DNA from: Microvirga sp. 17 mud 1-3
GTDB lineage: Bacteria; Pseudomonadota; Alphaproteobacteria; Rhizobiales; Beijerinckiaceae
Assembly (NCBI RefSeq): GCF_003151255.1
Contig: NZ_CP029481.1
Location: forward strand, 1,984,001-2,048,000
Direction of reading: 5' to 3'
DNA length: 64,000 nucleotides
Shown: positions 1 to 9,170 of the stretch, in pieces
How the letters are laid out: each line of letters opens with the position of its first letter
Numbering within the stretch: position 1 is the stretch's first letter
Made by a program: the position numbers and the translations under genes
The notes under the pieces: generated by a model
Databases searched by the model: none
What the model was told of the DNA's origin: nothing
What the model saw: only the letters and a program-made list of their open reading frames with translations

Positions 1-73
1 CTTCCGTGCCGCCATCGACGAATATTTCAAGCGCGAGCGCCGGTTCGGCGGGCTCAGCGCCAGGGCTGTATGA
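1..73 (+). CDS. uppS: Undecaprenyl diphosphate synthase, C-terminal end only
   Basis: Only the last 23 codons are present, in the frame starting at base 2, ending in TGA at 71-73. The peptide ends RAAIDEYFKRERRFGG plus a short tail, which resembles the C-terminus of cis-prenyltransferases, and the following gene is cdsA, the usual alphaproteobacterial partner. The enzyme would make the C55 lipid carrier for peptidoglycan and O-antigen. The stop lies one base before the cdsA ATG at 75, so the two are translationally close. Identity rests on a short tail plus context. Confidence 0.72.
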   Translation, partial: FRAAIDEYFKRERRFGGLSARAV

Positions 74-74
74 C

Positions 75-932
75 ATGGCGGCGGACGTAAGCCCGTCCTC
101 TTCCCCTGAACCTGCCGGAAAGCCACGCAGCGAACTCGCGACCCGGGCTTTGTCCGCCATCGTGCTGATCGCCGTCGCTCTCGCCACGGCCTGGGAGGGC
201 GGCTGGACCTTCGCGCTGTTCTGGCTCGCCGCCGGCATCGCCATGATGGCCGAGTGGACCAACATGACCCGGGTCGAGCCGCGCCGTCCGGTCCAGATCG
301 TTCTGGGCTTAGGGCTTGCGGCGCTCACGGTTGTTTTCCTGCGCGACATGTCCCTGGCGACCGGCGTCGCCGTGACTGTCGTAACGGCAGCGCTAGGGGC
401 TTTGCTCGCCCGCGGTACCGAGGGGCGTCTGTGGGCGGTCAGCGGCTTCACCTACGGGGCAGTCATCGTGCTCGTGCCGCCCCTGGTGCGTGCCCATCCG
501 TTTCTGGGCCTCGTGGGGCTTCTCTGGATGTTCGCGGTGGTCTGGGCCACGGATATCGTGGCCTATTTCACCGGCCGGCGCTTCGGCGGGCCGAAGCTCT
601 GGCCCCGGGTGAGCCCCAAGAAGACCTGGTCGGGCTTTGCGGGTGGCCTCCTGGCCGGGACCCTGGGCGGGTTCCTGGTCGCCTGGGGGGCCCAGCGGCT
701 CGGCTGGATCCAGCCCTTCAGCCTGCGCAATACCATCATCCTGTCCGCGATCGCCTCCGTGGCGAGCCAGCTTGGCGATCTCGGGGAATCTGCCCTCAAG
801 CGGCATTGCGACGTGAAGGATTCGAGCCATCTGATCCCGGGCCATGGGGGCGTGATGGACCGCCTCGACGGCTTCTGGGCCGTCGCCCTCATCCTGGGGA
901 TTGTTCTCCTGATCGTCCGCCTTGCCACCTGA
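75..932 (+). CDS. cdsA: Phosphatidate cytidylyltransferase (CDP-diglyceride synthase)
   Basis: A 285-residue integral inner-membrane enzyme that converts phosphatidic acid and CTP to CDP-diacylglycerol, the precursor of phospholipids. Multiple hydrophobic segments follow a Pro/Ser-rich cytoplasmic N-terminus. The C-terminal family signature is present: SQLGDLGESALKR, then KDSSHLIPGHGGVMDRLDG, which carries the acidic residues that bind metal and CTP. The open frame extends upstream to base 6, but that would overlap uppS; the ATG at 75, right after the uppS stop, fits the family. First complete gene of the envelope/lipid A cluster. Confidence 0.95.
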   Translation: MAADVSPSSSPEPAGKPRSELATRALSAIVLIAVALATAWEGGWTFALFWLAAGIAMMAEWTNMTRVEPRRPVQIVLGLGLAALTVVFLRDMSLATGVAVTVVTAALGALLARGTEGRLWAVSGFTYGAVIVLVPPLVRAHPFLGLVGLLWMFAVVWATDIVAYFTGRRFGGPKLWPRVSPKKTWSGFAGGLLAGTLGGFLVAWGAQRLGWIQPFSLRNTIILSAIASVASQLGDLGESALKRHCDVKDSSHLIPGHGGVMDRLDGFWAVALILGIVLLIVRLAT

Positions 933-951
933 CCCATGATGCCCTGACCCC

Positions 952-2112
952 ATGACGCGCAGCCTCACGATTCTCGGTGCCACGGGCTCCATCGGCCGCT
1001 CAACGGCCGAGGTGGTCCTCGCCCACCGGGAGGAGTTTCGCGTCGAGGCGGTGGTAGGCGGCAGCAATGCTGAGGCACTGGCTCAGGTCGCGCGCAGGCT
1101 CGGGGCCCGCTTCGCGGCTCTCGCCGACGAGCAGAGCGGCCCGGCTCTGAAGGAGGCTCTGTCCGGATCCGGCATCGGCTCCGGGGCAGGGGCCTCGGCC
1201 GTGACCGAGGCGGCGGAGCGGGATGCGGACGTGGTTTTGGCGGCGATCAGCGGCACGGCCGGCCTGCGCCCGATCCAGGCGGCCCTCAAGCCCGGCCGCC
1301 GCATCGCCCTTGCCAACAAGGAGAGCCTCGTCTGCGCCGGTGAGGCCTTTATGGCTGAGGCCCGGCGCCTCGGCGTCGAGATCATGCCGGTCGATTCCGA
1401 GCACAACGCCCTCGACCAGGCCCTCGCGGCGGGACGGAACAGCGACGTGGAGACGGCAGTCATCACGGCGTCCGGCGGCCCCTTCCGGACCTGGAGCCGG
1501 GAGCGTATTGCCCAGGCGAGCGCCGCCGAGGCCTCCGCCCACCCGGTCTGGTCCATGGGCGCCAAGATCAACATCGATTCCGCTACGCTGATGAACAAGG
1601 GGCTCGAGCTTATCGAGGCCCATCACCTGTTCGGCCTAGGGGCGGACAAGCTCGACGTGTTGGTCCATCCCGAGGCGATCGTCCACGGGCTGGTGCAATG
1701 GACGGACGGCGCCCTTACGGCAGGTCTTGCCCTGCCGGACATGAAGGTTCCCATCGCCAATGCCCTGCGTCACCGTGAACGCCTTGCGATGGCGCTGCCC
1801 CGTCTCGATCTTGCCGCTATTGGCCGTTTAAGCTTCGAGAAGGCCGACGAGACCCGCTTTCCATGTCTCGCCCTGGCCAGGGCTGCGCTTCGGGCCGGAG
1901 GTGCGATGCCGACGATCCTCAACGCCGCCAACGAGATTGCGGTCGCGGCGTTCATGGCCGGCAAAATTAAATTTTACGCCATTTCCGAAAAGGTTGAGAC
2001 GGTTTGTTCAATCTTCTCCGGAAGGAATATGTCGGCACCGGTCAGCATCTCGGACGCTCTGGCGATCGACCATGAGGCCCGGGAGGCGGCGCGGCAGCTT
2101 GTGCCGGTCTGA
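952..2112 (+). CDS. dxr: 1-deoxy-D-xylulose-5-phosphate reductoisomerase
   Basis: 386 residues, normal family length. This is the second step of the non-mevalonate isoprenoid pathway: NADPH-dependent conversion of DXP to 2-C-methylerythritol 4-phosphate in the cytoplasm. The N-terminal Rossmann motif GATGSIG is at residues 9-15. The metal and substrate site is seen as PVDSEHNAL and the flexible loop as ASGGPFR, followed by HPVWSMGAKINIDSATLMNK and ELIEAHHLF. It lies 19 bp after cdsA; coupling with uppS puts isoprenoid supply and C55 carrier synthesis in one unit. This enzyme is the known fosmidomycin target. Confidence 0.97.
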   Translation: MTRSLTILGATGSIGRSTAEVVLAHREEFRVEAVVGGSNAEALAQVARRLGARFAALADEQSGPALKEALSGSGIGSGAGASAVTEAAERDADVVLAAISGTAGLRPIQAALKPGRRIALANKESLVCAGEAFMAEARRLGVEIMPVDSEHNALDQALAAGRNSDVETAVITASGGPFRTWSRERIAQASAAEASAHPVWSMGAKINIDSATLMNKGLELIEAHHLFGLGADKLDVLVHPEAIVHGLVQWTDGALTAGLALPDMKVPIANALRHRERLAMALPRLDLAAIGRLSFEKADETRFPCLALARAALRAGGAMPTILNAANEIAVAAFMAGKIKFYAISEKVETVCSIFSGRNMSAPVSISDALAIDHEAREAARQLVPV

Positions 2113-2153
2113 GGCAGGTTGGCCGCCGTGAGACCGATGCGAAAGGGATGATG

Positions 2154-3317
2154 ATGGACTGGCTTTCGACGATCACCGGAGCAACGGGCTCCTTTCTCCT
2201 CACGATCATCTCGTTCCTGGTCGTCCTTACCGTGGTGGTCTTCATCCACGAGTTCGGCCATTTCTGGGTAGGCCGGCGCTGCGGCGTGGGGGTCACGGCC
2301 TTTTCGGTCGGCTTTGGGCGGGAGCTCTTCGGCTGGACCGACCGCTACGGCACCCGCTGGAAGATCTCTGCGATTCCCTTAGGGGGTTACGTAAAGTTCG
2401 TCGGCGACCTGAATGCCGCCAGCGTTCCCAACAACGACCAGCTCGTCCATATGAGCGCTGCCGAGCGGGCCGTGAGTTTTCCCCATCAAAATGTGCTCAA
2501 GCGCGCCGCCATCGTGGCCGCTGGTCCCATCGCGAATTTCATCCTGGCGATCGCGATCTTCGCGAGCTTCAACTATTTCAGCGGGCGGCAGGTGCTGGAG
2601 CCCCGGATCGAGGCCGTCCAGCCGGGCAGCGCCGCCGAGAAGGCCGGATTCAAGCCCCACGATCTCATCCTGTCCATCGACGGGCGGCAGATCGAGACCT
2701 TCGCGGACATGCAGCTCCTGGTCAGCTCCAGCGCGGGCGAGGCCCTGACCTTCACGGTGGAGCGGGGCGGGCAGACCGTTGCCCTGTCGGCGACGCCGAA
2801 TTTCGTGGAGCGTTCCACTCCCTTCGGAAAGCAGCGGATCGGCCTCCTGGGTGTCGAGGCCTCCCGTGATCCGAGCGCCATCAAGCGCGTCTCCTACTCG
2901 CCCCTGGGCGCCTTGAAGTCGGGGGCTGTGGAAACCTGGAACCTGGTGGAGCGGACCCTCAACTTCATGCGCCGCCTCGTGCTGGGGTGGGAATCCGCCG
3001 ATCAGCTCTCGGGTCCCATCGGAATCGCCCGCGCCTCGGGCACGGCTTTCGATGTCGGTGGGGTCTACAGCCTCATCAGCCTGATCGGGTTCATGTCGGT
3101 TTCGATCGGCCTCATTAACCTTTTTCCGATTCCGTTGCTCGACGGCGGACACCTCCTTTTTTACGCCATCGAGGCCATTCGGGGCCGTCCTTTGAGCGAA
3201 AAAGCGCAGGAAATCGGCTTCCGGATCGGCTTTGCAATCGTTGCGATGCTTATGCTTTTCGCAACCTGGAATGACATTGTTCACCTTGGCACAAGTTTTC
3301 TGGCTCGCGGAACGTGA
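2154..3317 (+). CDS. rseP: Site-2 intramembrane zinc metalloprotease RseP
   Basis: About 387 residues. The catalytic HEFGH motif lies at residues 32-36 in the first membrane helix, a PDZ domain at about 110-200, and the C-terminal LDGGH motif supplies the third zinc ligand in a late helix. The family cleaves anti-sigma factors and remnant signal peptides in the inner membrane. Three tandem ATGs occur at 2148, 2151 and 2154; the GAAAGGG ribosome-binding site at 2141-2147 abuts the first, so the third has the best spacing. It sits between dxr and bamA as in other alphaproteobacteria. Confidence 0.95.
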   Translation: MDWLSTITGATGSFLLTIISFLVVLTVVVFIHEFGHFWVGRRCGVGVTAFSVGFGRELFGWTDRYGTRWKISAIPLGGYVKFVGDLNAASVPNNDQLVHMSAAERAVSFPHQNVLKRAAIVAAGPIANFILAIAIFASFNYFSGRQVLEPRIEAVQPGSAAEKAGFKPHDLILSIDGRQIETFADMQLLVSSSAGEALTFTVERGGQTVALSATPNFVERSTPFGKQRIGLLGVEASRDPSAIKRVSYSPLGALKSGAVETWNLVERTLNFMRRLVLGWESADQLSGPIGIARASGTAFDVGGVYSLISLIGFMSVSIGLINLFPIPLLDGGHLLFYAIEAIRGRPLSEKAQEIGFRIGFAIVAMLMLFATWNDIVHLGTSFLARGT

Positions 3318-3393
3318 CAAGGACGCCACGCAGGACAAAAATGCTACTGTGTAGGGGAAAGCGCCGTTTGCAATGACGGCGAAAGTTTGTACA

Positions 3394-3451
3394 AGCGGAT
3401 CACACCGATAAGGTTGGGAGCTTCCGTTCCCAGCCCGCGGAGCGATCCGCT
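3394..3451 (+). promoter_or_regulatory. Structured leader upstream of bamA
   Basis: In the 165 bp between rseP and bamA an 8-bp stem (AGCGGATC 3394-3401 with GATCCGCT 3444-3451) encloses a second small hairpin, TGGGA...TCCCA. No T-run follows, so it is not a classic terminator. It would lie about 30 nt upstream of the bamA start in the mRNA. Function unknown; a role in mRNA stability or translation is only inference. Confidence 0.4.
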
Positions 3452-3482
3452 GTAGGACAAAGATAAAGAGACGGGCCAGTTG

Positions 3483-5885
3483 ATGATGTCGACGACCACG
3501 CCACGCCGGAGGAAACCGGCCGCCACCGCTATGATCGCCGTCAGCGCGATGATGGCTGGAATCACCGCCGCCGACACCGCGTTCGCTCAGCAGGCCAGCC
3601 GCCGGGCTTCCGTTGCGCAAGGACCTATCGTCAACCGGGTCGTGATCGAGGGTAACAAGCGTGTCGAGAAGGGCATGATCGAGGGCGAGCTCCAGGCTCG
3701 CGCCCGCGCTCCCTACGACCAGCGTACGGTGGATGCCGACGTCCAGCGCATCCTTGAAGTTTATCGCCGCCAGGGCCGCAGCCTCGCCCAGGTGACCCCC
3801 CGCATCGTCGATCTTCCCAACGGCCGCGTCGACATCGTCTATACGGTCGTCGAGGGCGACAAGACGGGCGTGAAGGAGATCCGCTTCGTCGGCAACAACC
3901 AGGTCTCGTCCAGCCGCCTGCGCGGCGTCATGACGACGACCGAATCGAACATCCTCAGCTTCCTCAAGAGCACCGACGTCTACGACCCGGCTCGTCTGGC
4001 GAACGATCTCGAGCTCGTCCGCCGCTATTACCTCAAGAACGGCTATGCGGATTTCCGCGTCCTCTCCAGCGACGTGCAGTTCGATCCCAATGCCGGCGGG
4101 TACGTGGTGACCATCTCGGTGGAAGAAGGGCCGCAGTATCGTCTCGGTAGCGTCGGCATCGATTCCCGCCTCCCTGAGGTGCCGGTCGAGTCCCTGCGCG
4201 GCGACCTGTCGACCTCTGCGGGCTCCACCTACAATGCCGACGCGGTGCAGCGCTCCCTGCAGGACATGACCACGGACATCGCGCGCCGGGGCCATCCTTT
4301 CGCGCAGGTCCGCCCCGTGGCGACCCGCGATCCCGCGACGCAGACGATCAATCTCTCCTACGTGGTCGAGGAAGGCCCGCGGGTCTACATCGAGCGGATC
4401 AACGTCCGCGGCAACTCCCGCACCCGTGACTACGTGATCCGCCGCGAGTTCGATCTCGGCGAAGGCGACCCCTACAACCGCGTCCTCATCGACCGGGCGG
4501 AGCGCCGCCTGAACAATCTCGGCTACTTCAAGACCGTTCGCATCTCCAACGAGCCGGGCTCCGCGCCCGACCGGGTGGTCGTGAACGTGGACGTCGAGGA
4601 TCAATCGACCGGCGCCTTCTCGGTCTCGGGTGGTTACTCCACCCAGGACGGCCTCATCGGCGAGGTGGCGGTCAGCGAGTCGAACTTCCTCGGCCGCGGT
4701 CAGTTCGTCCGCGTGGCCGGTCAGCTCGGCCAGCGCACGAACGGCGTCGACTTCTCGTTCACGGAGCCGTACTTCCTCGGCTACCGCATGTCGGCCGGTA
4801 TCGACCTGTTCTCGAAGTTCAGCGACCAGACCAAGTATTCCCGTTACGAGAACCGCGTGACTGGCGGCCAGCTGCGCCTCGGCCTGCCCTTCACCGAAGA
4901 GTTCACGGTGACGCTGCGTTACTCGCTGTTCCAGCAGGACCTGAAGATCCCGAACGACTACAAGCAGCCCTATAACGACTGCTCGCAGCCGCTGCCTGGC
5001 TATACGGTGCTCAATCCGGCCGGCGGCCCCGGTGCCGGCCTGCCGAACCGCTTCTTCTGCGAAGGCAACGGCGAAGCCTCGCTCGCGATCAAGGAATCGC
5101 AGGGCAAGACCCTGACCTCCCTGGCGGGCCTGACCTTCAACTACAACACCCTCGACAACAACAAGAACCCGCGCAACGGCTTCTTTGGCGAGGTGAAGAC
5201 CGATTTCGCCGGCCTCGGCGGCGACTCGCGCTACTTCCGCGCCACCGGCGATCTCCGCTACTACAAGGAGATCTGGGAGGACGTGGTGGGGATCGCCCGT
5301 GTCCAGGGCGGCCACATCATGGGCTTCGGCAACGAGAACAAGGGATTGGGCGGCGGCGGCGGCGACCTGCGCATCGTCGACCAGTTCTTCCTGGGCCCGA
5401 CACTGGTGCGCGGCTTCGCCAACAACGGCATCGGTCCGCGCGACGTGTCGAGCTACGACACGAACGCCAACGCCATCGGCGGCACCACCTACTTCGGCGG
5501 GTCGGTCGAGGTGCAGTTCCCGATCTTCGGCCTGCCGCGTGAGCTCGGCCTCAAGGGCGCGGTCTTCGCGGATGCCGGTACGCTGTTCGGGTACAAGGGC
5601 CCGACGACGTTCGACACGAACGGCAACAGCATCATCGACGGCTACAGCCCGACCCTGGGCTGCACCCAGAGCGCAGTTGTCGCCCAGGAGTGCATCCTGG
5701 TCCGCGACAGCCACAAGATCCGCTCCTCGGTCGGTGCCTCGCTCCTGTGGGCTTCGCCGCTCGGACCGATCCGCTTCGACTATGCCATCGCCCTGTCCAA
5801 GGACGAGGGCATGCCGACCGCGAACGGCAAGATCGGCGGCGACCGGACCCAGGCCTTCCGCTTCTCGGGTGGTACACGCTTCTAA
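3483..5885 (+). CDS. bamA: Outer membrane protein assembly factor BamA
   Basis: About 800 residues, typical of BamA. A basic N-region (PRRRK) and hydrophobic stretch ending near DTAFAQQ form a signal peptide. Five POTRA repeats follow, roughly residues 45-370, beginning IVNRVVIEGNKRVEKGMIEG; the C-terminal half is a 16-strand beta-barrel with the family VRGF motif (TLVRGFANNGIG) and a terminal aromatic (SGGTRF). It inserts beta-barrel proteins into the outer membrane; bamE is also in this window. A TTG at 3480 precedes two ATGs; 3483 is chosen. A terminator-like hairpin follows the stop. Confidence 0.96.
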   Translation: MMSTTTPRRRKPAATAMIAVSAMMAGITAADTAFAQQASRRASVAQGPIVNRVVIEGNKRVEKGMIEGELQARARAPYDQRTVDADVQRILEVYRRQGRSLAQVTPRIVDLPNGRVDIVYTVVEGDKTGVKEIRFVGNNQVSSSRLRGVMTTTESNILSFLKSTDVYDPARLANDLELVRRYYLKNGYADFRVLSSDVQFDPNAGGYVVTISVEEGPQYRLGSVGIDSRLPEVPVESLRGDLSTSAGSTYNADAVQRSLQDMTTDIARRGHPFAQVRPVATRDPATQTINLSYVVEEGPRVYIERINVRGNSRTRDYVIRREFDLGEGDPYNRVLIDRAERRLNNLGYFKTVRISNEPGSAPDRVVVNVDVEDQSTGAFSVSGGYSTQDGLIGEVAVSESNFLGRGQFVRVAGQLGQRTNGVDFSFTEPYFLGYRMSAGIDLFSKFSDQTKYSRYENRVTGGQLRLGLPFTEEFTVTLRYSLFQQDLKIPNDYKQPYNDCSQPLPGYTVLNPAGGPGAGLPNRFFCEGNGEASLAIKESQGKTLTSLAGLTFNYNTLDNNKNPRNGFFGEVKTDFAGLGGDSRYFRATGDLRYYKEIWEDVVGIARVQGGHIMGFGNENKGLGGGGGDLRIVDQFFLGPTLVRGFANNGIGPRDVSSYDTNANAIGGTTYFGGSVEVQFPIFGLPRELGLKGAVFADAGTLFGYKGPTTFDTNGNSIIDGYSPTLGCTQSAVVAQECILVRDSHKIRSSVGASLLWASPLGPIRFDYAIALSKDEGMPTANGKIGGDRTQAFRFSGGTRF

Positions 5886-5890
5886 TCGGG

Positions 5891-5923
5891 GAGGGCGCCC
5901 TAGCGGCGCCCTCACTTCTTTTT
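5891..5923 (+). terminator. Intrinsic terminator-like hairpin between bamA and lpxD
   Basis: A perfect 9-bp GC-rich stem (GAGGGCGCC 5891-5899, GGCGCCCTC 5905-5913) with a 5-nt loop is followed by CTTCTTTTT. This has the form of a Rho-independent terminator 6 bp after the bamA stop. Its T-run ends one base before the lpxD ATG, so it also occupies the place where an lpxD ribosome-binding site would lie. Confidence 0.65.
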
Positions 5924-5924
5924 C

Positions 5925-7004
5925 ATGACAGATTTGAACTTCTTTCCGCAGAGCCAGGCGCTTTCCTTGCGTCAGGTGGCGGAGATGGCCCATGCCACGC
6001 TCCCCGACGGTGTCGACGGGGAGCTTTTGCTTCGTGGGGCCGCACCCCTCGAGACCGCCGGGCCTGACGACATCGCCTATATGGACAACGCCTCCTATGG
6101 AGAGGCCCTGGGCCGGACCCAGGCGGGCGCCTGCCTGGTGACGCCACGCTTCGCCGCAAAGGTCCCGCCTGGAACCGTGGCGCTCGTCACGCCCCAGGCC
6201 TACAGGGTCTTCGCGCAGGTCCTGGCACTGTTCTTCCCCAGCGCCATGCGGCCCGAATCCTCCTTCGCGGCCACGGGCATCTCGCCCGGCTCCTTCGTGC
6301 ATCCGACCGCACGTCTCGAATACGGCGTGAAGGTCGATCCCGGTGCCGTGGTCGGTCCCCATGCGGAGATCGGCGTCGGCACCCTCGTGGGGGCGCACGC
6401 GGTCATCGGCGCCCATGTGAAGATCGGGCGGGACTGCTCCATCGGTCCTCATGTGACCATCACCCATGCGTTCCTGGGCAACCGGGTCATCCTCCATCCG
6501 GGCGTCCGCATCGGGCAGGACGGCTTCGGCTTCGCCATGGGCCCGCAGGGACACCTGAAGGTGCCGCAGGTCGGCCGGGTCATCATCCAGGACGATGTGG
6601 AGATCGGCGCCAACACCACGGTGGACCGGGGCGCAAGCCGGGACACGGTGATCGGGGAGGGCACCAAGATCGACAATCTGGTGCAGATCGCCCACAACGT
6701 GGTGATCGGACGCCATTGCGTCATCGTCGCCCAGGTCGGCATTGCGGGCTCGACCACGATCGAGGATTACGTGGCCCTCGGCGGCCAGGTGGCCGTGAAG
6801 GGGCACCTGCGGATCGGCATGGGCGCCCAGATCGCCGCGACCAGCGCGGTCAACAACGATGTTCCGCCCGGCGCCCGCTGGGGCGGCGTGCCGGCCCGTC
6901 CGGTCAGGGAGTGGTTCCGCGAGATCAACGCCCTTAAAAAGCTTGCATCCAAGAGCGATTCCGGCGATTCCGCCACCAACGACGGTCCGTCTTCTTCAAC
7001 CTGA
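5925..7004 (+). CDS. lpxD: UDP-3-O-(3-hydroxyacyl)glucosamine N-acyltransferase
   Basis: 359 residues. Third step of lipid A synthesis: ACP-dependent N-acylation of UDP-3-O-acylglucosamine in the cytoplasm. An N-terminal uridine-binding domain (to about residue 100) is followed by a left-handed beta-helix of hexapeptide repeats ([17 protein letters not shown] onward). The catalytic His is probably the one in IAHNVVIG. The start [11 protein letters not shown] matches the family, but no ribosome-binding site is visible because a terminator T-run immediately precedes it. Expression may depend on read-through from the bamA unit or on a leaderless or weak start. Confidence 0.95.
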   Translation: MTDLNFFPQSQALSLRQVAEMAHATLPDGVDGELLLRGAAPLETAGPDDIAYMDNASYGEALGRTQAGACLVTPRFAAKVPPGTVALVTPQAYRVFAQVLALFFPSAMRPESSFAATGISPGSFVHPTARLEYGVKVDPGAVVGPHAEIGVGTLVGAHAVIGAHVKIGRDCSIGPHVTITHAFLGNRVILHPGVRIGQDGFGFAMGPQGHLKVPQVGRVIIQDDVEIGANTTVDRGASRDTVIGEGTKIDNLVQIAHNVVIGRHCVIVAQVGIAGSTTIEDYVALGGQVAVKGHLRIGMGAQIAATSAVNNDVPPGARWGGVPARPVREWFREINALKKLASKSDSGDSATNDGPSSST

Positions 7005-7033
7005 AGACGTTCGAGAGCCCCGGAGTGACTGAC

Positions 7034-7498
7034 ATGAGCGAAGCGCCAACCACGCTTCAAACCGCCGACATCATGCGGATTCTGGATCTCCTGCCGCATC
7101 GCTACCCGTTCCTTCTTGTCGACAAGATCATCGAGATTGATGGGGACAATTCCTGCATCGGCATCAAGAACGTGACCTTCAACGAGCCGCAATTCACGGG
7201 CCATTTCCCGACCCGTCCGATCTTTCCGGGGGTCTACCTGATCGAGGGCATGGCCCAGACGGCCGGCGCCATCTGCGTCGCGTCCAAGATCTCGCAGCAG
7301 GAGAAGCCCAAGCAGGTCTTCTTCATGACCATCGACAAGGTCAAGTTCCGCAAGCCTGTGGAGCCGGGGGACCGGGTCGAGTTCCACATGAAGAAGCTGA
7401 ACAACCGGCGCAACATGTGGTGGTATCGGGGTGAGGCCAAGGTGGACGGCTCCCTCGTCTGCGAGGCGGAAGTCAGCGCCATGCTGGTGATGGACTGA
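7034..7498 (+). CDS. fabZ: 3-hydroxyacyl-ACP dehydratase FabZ
   Basis: 154 residues, a hotdog-fold dehydratase of type II fatty acid synthesis. The active-site His is in [11 protein letters not shown] and the catalytic Glu in [13 protein letters not shown]. The frame opens at a GTG at 7025, but GGAG at 7022-7025 is correctly spaced for the ATG at 7034, which is chosen. Location between lpxD and lpxA is conserved and balances hydroxyacyl-ACP use between fatty acid elongation and lipid A. Its TGA overlaps the lpxA ATG. Confidence 0.96.
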   Translation: MSEAPTTLQTADIMRILDLLPHRYPFLLVDKIIEIDGDNSCIGIKNVTFNEPQFTGHFPTRPIFPGVYLIEGMAQTAGAICVASKISQQEKPKQVFFMTIDKVKFRKPVEPGDRVEFHMKKLNNRRNMWWYRGEAKVDGSLVCEAEVSAMLVMD

Positions 7499-8307
7499 TG
7501 GAAACCTTCATCCATCCCACCGCTGTAGTGGAGGACGGTGCCGTCATCGGCGCCGGGGCACGGATCGGCCCGTTCTGCATGGTCGGCCCCGAGGTAGTGC
7601 TTGGGGAAGGCTGCCAGCTCCTCAGCCACGTGGCCGTGGCAGGGCGCACCACGATTGGTGCGCGCACGCGCATCTTTCCGTTCGCGTCCATCGGCCATAT
7701 CCCGCAGGACCTGAAATATCGCGGCGAGGCCTCGACCCTGTCCATCGGGGCCGATTGCATGATCCGCGAAGGCGTGACCATGAATCCCGGCACCGAAGGC
7801 GGCGGGATGCAGACCGTCATCGGCGACCGGTGCGCTTTCCTGGCCAATTCCCATGTGGGCCACGACACCCGGGTCGGCAGCGACGTGATCCTGTCCAACA
7901 ACGTGATGCTGGCAGGCCACGTCACGGTGGGGGATTACGTGATCTTCGGCGGGGGCTCGGCCGTCATCCAGTTCGCGCGGGTCGGCTCCCACGCCTTCGT
8001 GGGCGGCATGTCGGGGCTGGAGAACGACCTTATCCCCTACGGCATGGCCATGGGCAACCGAGCCCATCTGGCGGGCCTGAACATCATCGGCCTGCGCCGG
8101 CGCGGTTTCACGCGCGAGCAGATCCACGACATCCGCCGGGCCTACCGGCTGCTCTTCGCCGACGAGGGCACACTCTCGGAGCGGGTGGAGGACGTGGCGG
8201 CCGAGTTCGACAGCCATCCCTTCGTCCACGAGATCCTGGATTTCATCCGGGAGGGCAAGGATCGGGCGATCTGCACGCCCAGGGATCCGGTCGGTTCGGC
8301 TGGATGA
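7498..8307 (+). CDS. lpxA: UDP-N-acetylglucosamine O-acyltransferase LpxA
   Basis: 269 residues; first step of lipid A synthesis, transferring 3-hydroxyacyl from ACP to UDP-GlcNAc. Hexapeptide repeats from residue 3 form the beta-helix. The family motif IPQDLKYRGE and the catalytic His region NSHVGHDTRVG are present, with a C-terminal helical domain after GFTREQIHDIRRAYR. The ATG overlaps the fabZ stop (ATGA at 7498), implying translational coupling, and its own stop overlaps the lpxI ATG. Confidence 0.97.
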   Translation: METFIHPTAVVEDGAVIGAGARIGPFCMVGPEVVLGEGCQLLSHVAVAGRTTIGARTRIFPFASIGHIPQDLKYRGEASTLSIGADCMIREGVTMNPGTEGGGMQTVIGDRCAFLANSHVGHDTRVGSDVILSNNVMLAGHVTVGDYVIFGGGSAVIQFARVGSHAFVGGMSGLENDLIPYGMAMGNRAHLAGLNIIGLRRRGFTREQIHDIRRAYRLLFADEGTLSERVEDVAAEFDSHPFVHEILDFIREGKDRAICTPRDPVGSAG

Positions 8308-9170
8308 CCGGCAGCGGGCCGATTGCGATCCTCGCCGGCTCCGGGCAGCTTCCGATCCAGCTGGTTGAGTACCTCGAGCGGACAGGGCAGGATTTCCGGA
8401 TTCTGGCCTTCCGCGGCTTTGCCGCGCCCGAGCTGCGCCGGCGCGCCCATGCCCAGGCGGACCTGCTCGATCTCAAGACCATCATGGCGACTCTGGAGAA
8501 GTGGCAGCCGCGGGCCGTGACCCTGGCAGGTGCGGTGCGCCGCCCGGGCTTCTCGGCGCTTCTCGGCGCCTATTCGCTCCTGCGCAACCGGCAGGAGGTG
8601 AAGGAGGTCATCGCCCGTGGGGACGATCAGGTCCTGCGCGGTGCCGTCATGCTGCTGGAGGAGCGCGGCTACACAGTCGTCGGCGCCCATGAACTGGCCT
8701 CAGGGCTTGTCGCACCCCTGGCCCTGCACGGCGACCTTCATCCGGGCCCGGACGACCGGGAGGCCGTGGAAGTGGGAATTTCACTCCTGACATCTCTGTC
8801 CGCCTTCGATATCGGCCAGGCGGCCGTCGTGTCCCGCCGTCACGTGCTGGCGATCGAGGGGCCCGAGGGAACGGACCGGATGCTGCGCCGTGTTGCAGGC
8901 CTGCGACGCTCCTGGCTCGGCCTGCGCCGGCGCCGCGAGGGTGGGGTGCTCATCAAGGCGGCAAAGCGCGGCCAGGATTTGCGGGTCGACATGCCGGCCA
9001 TCGGTCCGCGCACCATCGTCGAATCCGTGCAGGCGGGCCTTTCCGGGATCGCCGTCGGAGCGGGCTCGACCCTTATCCTCGAACAGGAGAAGACGCTGAG
9101 GCTCGCCAATGAGCAGGGCCTGTTCCTGGTCGCCGTCGATCTGCCCTGGATGGAGGAAGGCCGTGAGTGA
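8304..9170 (+). CDS. lpxI: UDP-2,3-diacylglucosamine pyrophosphatase LpxI
   Basis: 288 residues, DUF1009/LpxI family: hydrolyses UDP-2,3-diacylglucosamine to lipid X and UMP in bacteria that lack LpxH. The N-terminal half starts GPIAILAGSGQLPIQL and the C-terminal half carries the conserved GVLIKAAKRGQDLRVDMPAIG catalytic segment, here kept in pieces: GVLIKAAKRGQD then DMPAIG. The ATG at 8304 overlaps the lpxA stop; the frame is open further upstream inside lpxA but that is not coding. The context between lpxA and lpxB agrees exactly with the assigned step. Confidence 0.95.
   Translation: MTGSGPIAILAGSGQLPIQLVEYLERTGQDFRILAFRGFAAPELRRRAHAQADLLDLKTIMATLEKWQPRAVTLAGAVRRPGFSALLGAYSLLRNRQEVKEVIARGDDQVLRGAVMLLEERGYTVVGAHELASGLVAPLALHGDLHPGPDDREAVEVGISLLTSLSAFDIGQAAVVSRRHVLAIEGPEGTDRMLRRVAGLRRSWLGLRRRREGGVLIKAAKRGQDLRVDMPAIGPRTIVESVQAGLSGIAVGAGSTLILEQEKTLRLANEQGLFLVAVDLPWMEEGRE

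Noticed and set aside
2379..6806. A 1475-codon open frame on the minus strand opposite rseP, bamA and lpxD
   Set aside because: It is antisense to three well-identified genes; its composition (His/Asp/Arg/Ala runs) is what high-GC coding DNA gives on the complementary strand, and no domain is recognisable.
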